Shown here: positions 40,901 through 52,200 of the stretch, one piece after another
How the letters are laid out: each line of letters starts with the position of its first letter
How positions within the stretch are numbered: position 1 is the first letter of the stretch
Assembly (NCBI GenBank): GCA_021613535.1
Contig: CP075496.1
Coordinates: 7,626,001-7,690,000, forward strand
Length of the DNA stretch: 64,000 nt
Source: Adineta vaga
Lineage: Eukaryota; Rotifera
Direction of reading: 5' to 3'
The notes under the pieces: model-generated
What the model was told of the DNA's origin: nothing
Database searches by the model: none
The model's input: only the letters and a program-made list of their open reading frames with translations
Translations under genes and position numbers: made by a program

Positions 40901-43900
40901 ACACGTTATATTTGTGCTACATTGTTGTGCTTCCAAAGAAGAACCAGCACATTGTACACCTCCTTCTGTCATTGTACAATCTCTTGTTCTAGACCGATGA
41001 CTTGTAATAAAAATTTCGTAAGTGAAAATTATAACATACCGAACTTGAAGACCAGTACCACATGTACCACTACATACGCTCCAACTAGTCCAATTTTCCC
41101 AAACGCCAATCACTACAAACAAAAAAGGATAGAGTAAGTTGGAGTATTTTGTTAAAGAAAAATTCTACTGACAAGGACATGTTGTATTTTCATTACATGT
41201 TGCTATTTCCAAGGCAGGTCCAATACATAATTCATTGAAATTATTTGTATTATTACAGTAACGAATCTAAATATAGTTGAAAACAAATTTGAAACTATAT
41301 CTCCAAGTAGAAGATACTAACTCGAGTATGAACACCTGCACCACATGTTGTACTACAAGGTGAATAACTTCCCCATTCACTCCAATTACCGTTAATCGGA
41401 CAACTAACATTGGTATTACAATTCTGTGTTCGTAATGCATCACCAGAACATAATAAGCCACCCATTGTTGGAGTTGAAGTATTGCAAGCTCTATATCAAA
41501 TTAGAATCAGATACATTGTACATTTAAATCTTTAAAAACTCTTACCTAGTTTGATACTGAGTACCGTTTCCACAACTAACAGAACAGGATGACCAACTAG
41601 ACCATTGACTCCAATTACCAGTGACTGATTCAATAAATAAATAAATATACATGTATATTACCTCCATTTCTCAAGGAATAAAAATGTTACTCACCTGAAT
41701 TCCATGGTGTTGGAGCTGTAGAAACAGAAACAGAGAGATTACTTGCAAAAATCTTGATTATATCAATACATACTAGTACAAGTAAATCCTGAATCACATG
41801 CTTCGACAAGAACTGAATTACCAACACAATTCATTGAACCACTCGGTAAACATGTTCGATTACGTATCCGAATCCCATAACCACACGAAACCTTTGAAAT
41901 ATATATATTAAAGATTTGGAAATTTATTTCTCAATGGTTTCTTACTGAACAATTTGTAGCATTCGACCATTCACTCCAGGATCCCATAACTATCGGAATA
42001 AATAGAATTTTGTTATTAGAGAAATATTTGCAATTTTTCTACCTGGACAAGTAACATTAGATATATTACAGAGCATACTATCAACTGCTGAACCAATACA
42101 AACTATGCCGCCAAATTGTGGTGACGGATTTGAACAATTTCTAAGTAAAAGATCAATCAAATTTGCTTACTTCTATTTTGTTATTTTACCTATATCGAAG
42201 TCGATAACCAATACCACATGTTGATGAACATGCAGATTGTGTCCAATTTGACCAACCACCATCAACTAAAATCATTTACATAGATCAATTCTGAAAATAA
42301 ACTTTTCCCTTCGAATTAATATACTTGGACAAGTAATATTTGTAATACATGTTCTTGTATCTTTTGAATCACCAATACATTGTAATCCTATCGATAGAGT
42401 GATTTTCATGAAAGAGAAGTCATCAATCAAATATAATTCTTCATTACCTCCATGTTGTGGTAATGGGACATTACAATTACGTGTGCGTACTTGTGTCCCA
42501 TTGGCACAACTACAGAAAGAAAATTCTTTTCGATTTCTTGTTTTCAAATAGACGATACACACGTTACTGAACATGGTCCATATTCGGTATAATTCGACCA
42601 ACCACCATCGACTATAAATTACAATAATTGTATTTTAATGACTCTTTATTAAAGTATCTACTTGGACAAGTGATATTAGTGGCACATGTTTCATATTCTA
42701 GTGCTGCACCAATGCATGGATAACCACCATTTGATTGTCCTGTACAATTACGATATCCTGTACAAAAGAAATGATATGGGATGAAAAACATATTGTTACT
42801 ATTAATTTAAAACTTACTTGCTCGAGTTCCATTACCACAAGTACCTGCACATGAACTCCAAGTTGTCCAAATGCTCCAACTTCCATTTACTATTATTCCA
42901 AAATAGTTATATTTATAACATACAAACACAATAACTTACTAGTATTACCAATAGTTACTGCAAAAATAAAGCGAAGAAAAATAAGGATTATTAAATATTT
43001 AAAAGGTAATTTTCAATACATACAAAAGACACAAGAAATCTGATCATTGCATGTTTGATATTGATAACTTGATCCTATACAAGGAGCTCCATTATTAGCT
43101 GGTGATGGATTTGTACAATCCCTGCAAAAAATACATTTTCTTACGTACATATACCCATATTTATGAAGTCTTTTTAATCAAACGATACCTTGTTCGTGAT
43201 TGTAAACCTCCCGAACAATTTAACGAACAACTCGTCCAATCTGTCCACAGTGCCCATCCACCGTCGACTAAATTGAATTGATAATAGTAATAAAAATAGA
43301 TTTAAAAAAAAGGTCATCTCCTACGATCTACCTGGACATGATACATTTGTTAGACAGTAAGCTGTTTCAAGTGGTGAACCAATACATAGATCACCGCCAA
43401 AGTTTGGTATTGGATTATTACATTCGCGAACCTATAATCGTCAAATTTCAATTTTAAATATTCTTGCTGTTTTTCCATCGAAAAACAACTCACTCGAGTA
43501 TAGATACCAACACCACAAGTAGCACTACATGCTGAATAATTACTCCAAGTATTCCAACCACCGTCAACTAAATCAACGCATACGACGTTAACATTTAACA
43601 TTGAAAAGATTAAATAGGCAATTTACTAGGACATGATCTGTTGAGATCACATACTTCTTCCAATCTAGTTGCACCAACACACATAAGACCACCTCCCATT
43701 GGTAGAGTACAATTACGTGTTCGAATTCTTGTACCATTACCACACGTACCTACACAAGTTGTGCTTGTACCTTTTAAAATTAAGAATATAAAAATCAAAT
43801 ATACTGGAGTAAATAAAAATTTCACAACATACTCCAAGTTCCCCAGGCGCCATCAACAGGACAAGCGATACCAGTTAAACATGTTTCTGTTACAACTGCT

Positions 43901-46832
43901 GCTCCTTCACATTGCTGACCACCATTTGACGGAGATGGGTTTGCACAAAGACGCTACATAGAATTCAATCATTCATTTATGAGCTCATCATCAATTCTAT
44001 GATTTTTACTTACTACACGTGATCTAGTACCATTACCACACGTACCACTACATTCTGAAAAATTTGACCAAGTTGTCCAATTACCATTGATTGGACATGA
44101 TTGTGATGAACTACAAGATGTAATATTAATAGGTGATCCTAAACAATAATTGCCACCATAGCTTGGCAAAGGATTCGTACATGTTCTAATAAATGAAGCC
44201 AAAGCAGTTTTCAATCATGAATAAATAATCAACTCAAACCTTGTTTGTACATGAACACCGGTACCACATGTAGAAGAACAGGCACTCCATGATGACCAAG
44301 CAGTATAACCACCATTTGCTAGTTATTGATAAATAAGGGAAAAACGCTTATTTCATTTCAAATCGTAAAGAATCTTACTTGCATTATATGGATTTACTTA
44401 AAAAAACCGAAGAATAAAACATAATAATCAAGATAAATAGTAGCTTTGTTTTAGCTTACCTATACAACTAACATTTGTATCACATAATTGTGTATCAATT
44501 GCTGAACCCAAACAAATACCACCATTGGATGTACCAGTACAATTACGTGTTCCTAAAAACAAACAAACAAATGACTTATAATAAACTTCTATTTTAAATC
44601 GTCCAACATACGATAGACTGTTGCTGTGCCACACGTTGCCGGACATGAAGACCAAGTTGACCATGTTGTCCAATTTCCGTCAACTATAGAAACATATTAA
44701 TATTTTTCTGATTCTTCCACTCATCAGTATACCTGGACAAATCACAGTTGTATTACATGTTGTTACATTTATTGCTTCACCAACACAACCAAAACCTACG
44801 CCAAGACATTGTCGAGTTTGATACTGATAACCAACACCACACGAGACCGAACATGCACCAAAATTAGTCCAATTACCCCAATAACCAACATCTATTCAAA
44901 TAAATATTCTGTTCTATTGTATTTTCTACAAATCGTTTTTTATTTTGTTTATATACAAACCATCACATTGATATGTATCACTATATCCCGAACAATTACG
45001 AAACTGTAGACCGTAGCCAGAACATGTCAATCCACCAGCTGTTTGATTAACACAACTACGACGACTGGCTTGTAACCCGGAAGCACAAATTGCTGAACAC
45101 GCCGAATAATTACTATAACTAGTCCATGTTCCATCAACTGCGAACAAAACAAAAAGAAACATACATAGATCAGTCATTCAAATAACATACCGGGGCAAGC
45201 TCCAGCATAGCAACTCGTTATACTAACACTGGATCCATTACAAGAAGCGGAACCTGCTCCAACATTTGATCCACTTGAACAATTTCGATAAGCCGTACGA
45301 TTTCCATTGCCACAAGTAACACTACATCCACTCCATGCTGACCAACTTGACCAAACATCTGTTCCAGGACATTCAATGTCCGTTGAACAATTAACTAACT
45401 GTACACCTGAGCCATTACAATATAAACCACCATAATCTGGCAGCGGATTTGTACAAGTACGGTATCTTATTGAAATATGATTAAATTAGAGATCGTATAT
45501 TGAAAAATGAAACTATGTTTAACTTACTGTGGCCGTGAACCATTACCACTAAAATAGAATATAACAACAAGAAAACTTTCATTATAAGAATTTGATTTAG
45601 AAATTTAACAAATCATACCAAGTTGCTGAGCATACAATCGGGATAGAATCTTCCCAATCAGACCAACCGCCGTTAACTATTAAGTGCAAAATAACAGATG
45701 CAATAATAAGAATAATACATTTCTGCTAACTAATAGAACTTACCTGGTGTCGGTAAAACACCTACAGAAAAATAAAAAATAAAAGAAGAAATATTTAGTT
45801 TCCTTTTTCGTACATTGTTTTTCTTACTCGTATTGCAAATCGTTCCTATTTGAGTAATAACACCACCGGGGTTACAGATGTAGGTAGCACATGTTCCATT
45901 CCATACTGAATTTAACTAAATCAAAACAAATATCAAATAGAATTTTAAAATTAAGGAAAAAGTAATGCATTACTGAATGATAAGCCGATGATGAATCAAC
46001 ACAGCCACAATCACATTCTCGTACACATGATCCACCGATCGTTTCACGAAAATAGCCAGGATCACATACACACCCCGTAGTTTGCATCATACAATTGGAA
46101 CTATTACGAGATTGACAAGTAACACTACAATCAGTATAATTTCTTTCGATATGACTATTGATTGGACACGATTCTATGTAGAGATTGAAATCATCTCATC
46201 AGAATTGAATCTAACTATTAATATGAAAAACTAACCAGGACAAGCAGGTAGTTCTGCACAAGATTCTGATATAACATCATTGCCATCACAAAGACCACAT
46301 GGTTGACCGCCAGATGTTAAACATTGCCGTGTTCGTAATCGGTAACCTGTATTACATGTTGACGAACATGGATATACAGTAAAATTAGTCCATGAACAAA
46401 ATGGACATAGGTTTCGTGAACAATTCATCGTTTGAACTTCATATGAAGTATTAGCAGGTAATTCCCAACATGTATTGCATGTTACTGTTGTATTTGTTGT
46501 ACAGTTTCTTGACTAGAATAAAATGTTCGATTATTGAATAAGTCAAATTCATAATCATTACTCTAATAAATGTTCCATTGCCACTAGTAAAATAGAAACA
46601 AAACAATGTTAAATCAAATTTTATTGATAAACAATAACAATTTATTTTTACTTACCAAGTGACACTGCATGCCCATGTAGTCCATGTTGTTACAGAACAT
46701 TGCTGTGAATAAACCACATCTTTACAAAAATACAAAACATCATAGTACTAATAGATATAGACATGAATTCAATTCAGATATACCAGTATACAAAACAGTC
46801 CATAATAATAGAAGGCAGACGAAAGACTTCAT
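37956..46832 (-). CDS. large secreted thrombospondin type-1 repeat protein
   Basis: A gene of about 8.9 kb with several dozen small exons. The ATG at 46832 opens a signal peptide ([16 protein letters not shown]). I count about 27 TSR modules, recognisable by a W..W..W core (for example [18 protein letters not shown] near 44070 and [18 protein letters not shown] near 43540), an R.R.C strand and spaced Cys pairs ending CPG. Near each end (about 46000-46180 and 38800-39050) sits a second Cys-rich module with CDCGC followed by W...C..Y.C, resembling TIL/VWC units. The C-terminus ends in [16 protein letters not shown] with no membrane helix, so the protein is probably secreted. This layout recalls SCO-spondin, hemicentin and properdin; no single orthologue can be claimed. 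TSRs bind matrix and cell-surface partners and are often C-mannosylated on the Trp residues and O-fucosylated. Exon borders were not all resolved. Confidence 0.85.
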
Positions 46833-47794
46833 TTGATCGAAAAGATTTATTCTAATATCGTTCCGTGGGTCCAAAAGAAATTGCGGTTCGACCTAATTCT
46901 GCTTTAATATTTGTACGTCTATGTAGAGAATAGTTGGTGTTGTTGTTATTATATGATTGAGTCAGTTGCGAGCGAGAGAAATAACAATAGAGTTGAATAA
47001 TATTTTAGATGAATTTTTAATCAACGTTATTTGTTGTCAACCTTGAACAAAAAATTAGACGGACAAAAAAATGAATAAGAAAACGAAAGAGAGAGACAGA
47101 GAGAGAGGACGAGCGGCATAAAAACGAAGAAAACAAATAAAAATATTATAGAAAAGTCGAAAAGAAAACTTTTTGATGAAATGTACTATTGTGAATCAAT
47201 TAAAAAATATCATTAGACGTGAATAATCACAATCGAACTTCGAATAAGAAGCCATTTTAAAACATTGACAATGACAGTGAGAGAAAGATCGAATGAAACC
47301 AATAAAAATCTATCTGTAGAGCTCACAATCACTTATATTACTAGTATATGTAAATAATTTATTACATATACTTTTTTCAACATTCTTCGAACAAAAAAAT
47401 TTGAAAATTTATACCTTCTATCAATTATACTTCAAGAGTAAGAGAAGAAAATTAGATTAATTTATTTTCAATTAATTATTACGAAAAGAAAATATACTTA
47501 ATCGTACATCAATTCATCATAGTTATAGTATCGTTCTAAAAAGCATCTTAAATGAAATAAATAATATTTTTTGACATTTAGTCATTATTAAAATATGTAC
47601 TTTATATTCTATTCGCAACTAAATACTCATAAGACGTTATAGTGTTCACTTTCCTTTTGCACTTCAAAAGCATTTCAAAACAATTTCAATCTGAGTTCTT
47701 AACAGCAAGTAAACTACACGTTTCTCTTATTTTTCACTTTTGTAAAGAAGCAATAAGAGCCGAAAATTCGAAACAACCCTTCGTTAAATTCATC
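46833..47794. other. divergent intergenic region
   Basis: About 960 bp between the TSR gene and the proline-rich gene, transcribed away from each other. A purine-rich GAGA-type tract lies at 47086-47112. An open frame upstream of 47795 continues into the proline-rich gene but has no ATG. Confidence 0.45.
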
Positions 47795-48442
47795 ATGCAA
47801 AAACCAAACTATATCGCTTATCCAAATCAAGTCACACGACCATTTCGTCCTGTAGCACCGGCTAATTTTCAAGAAGGTTCACCACCATTTGTTAATCAAT
47901 CATTTGATCGTTTCAATGGAATACGTCAAACTATTCAGCCTTATCGATACATTTCTCGTCCATTACAACACTATCAAAGTAATCTAGGACATCCAGCACC
48001 ACGTAAACTTCCACCTCGACTTCAGTATCAACTTAAACTAATACCTCCACGACCACCTATCGAGATAGCTTATCGAAAATTTAATGAACCAAATATAAGA
48101 ATGCCAGCACCTGCATCACAAAATCCAATTAATGAAGACAATGTTAAACAGAATGAACAACATCGAAAAAGTTTTGTATATGATTTAGATAGCGATGACT
48201 CATCGAGTCATGGCAGTCAACGAATTGTAACAGAGAATATTAATCGAGGTACAAAAAGTCGAATTGATCAAGATGGATATGATATGACTAATAACAAAGA
48301 TGTACATGAAACAAAACAGCAGAAAACATTTCAATCACGAAAGAAAGAGAAATCCTTATGGAATATCGAACAAGACTCATCGGACGATGATCATTCTCAT
48401 ACATGTGGTAATCATATTCCTCAACGTCTTCATAATTCGTAA
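47795..48442 (+). CDS. proline-rich, intrinsically disordered orphan protein
   Basis: Single-exon frame of 215 codons from the first ATG (47795). The frame stays open about 150 nt upstream but without ATG, so a longer product would need a spliced 5' exon. Residues 1-110 are rich in Pro, Arg, Tyr and Gln (YPNQVTRPFRPVAP, RPPIEIAYRKF). Residues 125-215 are acidic and Ser-rich with two Asp/Ser clusters (DLDSDDSSSHGS and EQDSSDDDHSH) that look like CK2 targets. There is no signal peptide, membrane helix or known domain. I do not recognise a family; coding status rests on length, composition and codon regularity. Confidence 0.55.
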   Translation: MQKPNYIAYPNQVTRPFRPVAPANFQEGSPPFVNQSFDRFNGIRQTIQPYRYISRPLQHYQSNLGHPAPRKLPPRLQYQLKLIPPRPPIEIAYRKFNEPNIRMPAPASQNPINEDNVKQNEQHRKSFVYDLDSDDSSSHGSQRIVTENINRGTKSRIDQDGYDMTNNKDVHETKQQKTFQSRKKEKSLWNIEQDSSDDDHSHTCGNHIPQRLHNS

Positions 48443-49298
48443 GAACCTTGCGAGAATAAGTGATCGATTCTATTAAACAGGAAACATATTAAGAAGGCTT
48501 TTCGTTTGATAAAAATGTATATTTTTGTGAATAAAACGTGGTAAAAATCAATCTAAAAGATTTCTTTTTTCTTTAAGGCATTTTATTACTCAAAACGTTT
48601 ATTTTAGCCTATAAAACTTCAAACCGAAATAATACTATTTCTTTACTAGATGGATGTCGTCAATATTTTTTTCTACACTATTTATATAACTGATTTATGT
48701 ACAATATTCGATGCACAAGTAAAACTAATTTTTTGTTACGCAATTTGCAGCTTGACAAAAATAAAAAATTCCAGATTGTCCTAAATAAATACTTCCAAAA
48801 TCTAGTCAATTCGCAAAAAATAACATTCAAAACAGCCACTTTCATATTACTGATGGTTGAAAGCATTATTATTATTCTCCTCCAATCAGAAGAATTATGC
48901 AAGTTTAATAGCACAGATAGCGAGCGAACATACCATTAAGTCATAATACATAAGTGTTTGTCTAACGCCCGTTACCTGTCCTTCTCATACTAGATGTTTT
49001 TGCATAATTTTCTTTTTCAAAATATCATATTTATAAAATATGTCTTTAGAGAACAGAAAAGTGACATCAATGATTGTGTTTTTTCTTTGCATCTATACCG
49101 CTACTCTTTCTTACTCACGCTGATGCATAAATTATTCTACAGGTAAAACTCCCGTCGACCCAACAACAGTCACCTAGTGGATAGCAGTGTTTACACACAT
49201 AAGTTACACCTTTCAATATTCGATCATGTTTCCTTCTTTATTTGGTAATCAAGTCAAAAAAAACTTTACAATATGTCATAGCTAATCATTATTATCCT
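48443..49298. other. intergenic between converging genes
   Basis: About 860 bp of 3' flanking DNA. Short frames at 48678-48939 overlap on both strands and look like chance. Confidence 0.5.
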
Positions 49299-52200
49299 CT
49301 ACATTATCGAGCATGCTCGACTTTGTGCAATCACCGGAGCACTACCAATACGTGCCAGCTTCCTCTTCTCTCCTACTTTCATCTTTTCCTCTCTCCGTAA
49401 ACTTGTCTTTGGTCGTTGCATATCGAGTAAATGCCGTCGTGGTTGAGTCGGCTCAACTTCAGGCACAGCTTGTTTCAATCGTGCGAGAATCATTTCAAAT
49501 TCTTTTCCACTCCATCTTTCTTTTCCATCACTTGGATGTCGAAAATCGATATAAGATCGTTCAGCAAATACCATTGACATCGGACCAGCTGGTGGCCATG
49601 TTTGTGTATCTTCAATCAACAGGGGAACGATCAACTTCTCCAAAGCATCAGACAAAGCCATTTCTCGTCGACAATTGATCGATTTTGTGTATTTCGGTGT
49701 TACGCATGACAAAATACATTTTGCATGACGAATACCTGTGTCAATCTTTTCAAACAGTGAATCACCGCCACCCATCTGAAAAATATCTAACCAACAACGA
49801 TAACCAAGCTTCGTTAACTTCTTGTACAAGATGACAATCTCTTTTTGACAATCCCACTGATACGAGATCATGACTTGTGGATGAGTGACGACCAGTAGCG
49901 TATCATCATCATCGTCGTTCTTGTCTTTCTTCTCATCTTTTGTCGTCGTCGTCTTCGTCGTCGTCGCTGGTTCAGTTTTAGTACTCTGCGTGGTGGTGAT
50001 CGTCGTCGATGGTGGTGCAGTCGAAGGTGTTGGCTGAAGAAAGATCAGATTATCAACACGAGGTACAAACCAATTGCGATACTGGTCACCAATCATGTCT
50101 GGATCAGGTGCAACGTGATAACGAATTTGACCCAGCAATTCAGTGAACTTATCAGCTGGCCAATAGTCTTCATCGTTCGCTTTTCGATCAAAGAATCGGA
50201 TGTACAAGTATTCACTCATGATCGGTCCCAGAGCACCTTCGGGTGGCCACGTTTGCTTTTCCATTTGTAGAGGAATCAATGGTTTGCCTGTACTGATCGT
50301 GAGATGGACTTCACGTGAACAATTGTCGGATTGTGCATACTTTTTGTTCAAACAACAGACAACAACTTTTGCACCACGAATACCAGCATCGATCTTTGCA
50401 AACAGTTTATCACCACCACCCATTTCACCTGTGTCCATCCAACAAGCGTAACCAGCTTGTTCGAGATGTGATTTTAGTCGAGTAACAGCTTTTTGCGAAC
50501 CCCACTGATACGAGAGAAACACAGGCGGCAGTCGCTTGATATCAATGTCGAGATCATCAGGAATGAGTTGACCAGCAGTTGCCATTGCTTTTCGAATGAT
50601 ATCTTCGACGTCTTGTCGACCGATTTCGTTGAGCATTTTTACTAATCCATATGTTGCTTCATCTGCTTTGTGTGTCATATACCATTCATTGAGTAATGAC
50701 ATCGACGGATCTAATTGCATAGTCCAATGTTTGAGTTCACTTGTGGAATATCCAAAACGTTTGCCAAGTAGTCGCCAATCATTTGAAGCACGAACATTGA
50801 GAAGTCGACATGCTTCGTGACCCCATTCTGATGGTACATAACTCAATGTCTTTGCGTCGATACGTTCAATATCGCGAGCTTGAGACTGAACTTGTTCGTT
50901 GAGTTGAATGATGTTTGTATCGACGACATCGACTCGTGCATCCAAATTAGTCATCTATGTATACGAATAAGAGAAAAAAAAGCATAATTATTGATGATGA
51001 AGGAAATGTTGACGTATTAGTTGTATGTCATCTCGAACTGTTTGTATCTGAGACACTATAGCATCTAGTCGATTCTCGATTCGATCCAAATAATTAATGA
51101 GAACATCATTAGTGGTAGTTGTAGAATCAGGTTGATGGAGATTAAGTGATGAGGAGGCGTGAGCTAGAGAATGGTGAGCAGTCATGGTCTAGAAATGTGC
51201 AACAAACATCAATGAGTTCTACACTCGAAACTGGCTCAAAGTAACAATTGAAACTGAGAGGAAGAGGTACTTACATGTAGTTCTTGTCGTTTCACTAGTT
51301 TCGTTATATTGTTAACATTCTTCTCAGTATGAACAACACGTTCTTCGATTTGAGACATTTCATCCAATGTTCGATTCAGTGTCGCTTGATGTTCTTCGCT
51401 CATCTTATTTCCATCAATCATATCGAGCAACATTCGACATGCTGAGTTCGATTCAAACTCCAACAAATCATCACGTTTATTGGCAAGAATCGTTTTATGT
51501 CGAATGCCAATCAGTTGACATGTGTGAAATATGTATGAACATAGATCAGCAGAGATGTTCTTTGTATTTTTGATTAAATCGATCAACAATGTGAGATACT
51601 CATCAGCTGCTTGTTCACCATTGATGATGGTTGATGCCACGAGATATTGTTGCAGACAAGTGAATGCTTCGAATGTTTGTTGTTGCTGGGAAACGAGAAG
51701 AATGAGTTGTTGTCGATGTTTGTCGAAGAGATGTGGTTGTGTGCTGGCAACATGGCTGAGTAATCGGCAGATAGTTTGAGTTGTATTCGGTTGATGATAA
51801 ATGTCGATGGAGGTGAATAAATAGTCGATTTGTGATTCGGTGATGATGTGTGGATGTGATTTGAGAATAATATCGAGAAGTGATGCGATGGTCGGAAGAT
51901 GCTGTGCATTGTTGTCGAAAAGAAGATGAATAAGATCGTTGAGTCGATGATGAAATGGTTGTGGATGTTTCGCGTATATTGTCTAAATAGATATGAAAGA
52001 AATGATTTTACCAAATAGGAAGTTATGAAACTATCAAACTTCACTATGTTAGTCTATATGCTAGTTGTACGTGTTGAAAGAAGAATATGAATACAGAGTC
52101 AAATATAGATGTTGTAAGGAAAGAATCTAACGTTATATCTTTCTCAGAGAATTGTTAGATTAGGTATGTAACAACCTGATATAATGGGAGATTTGATTGA

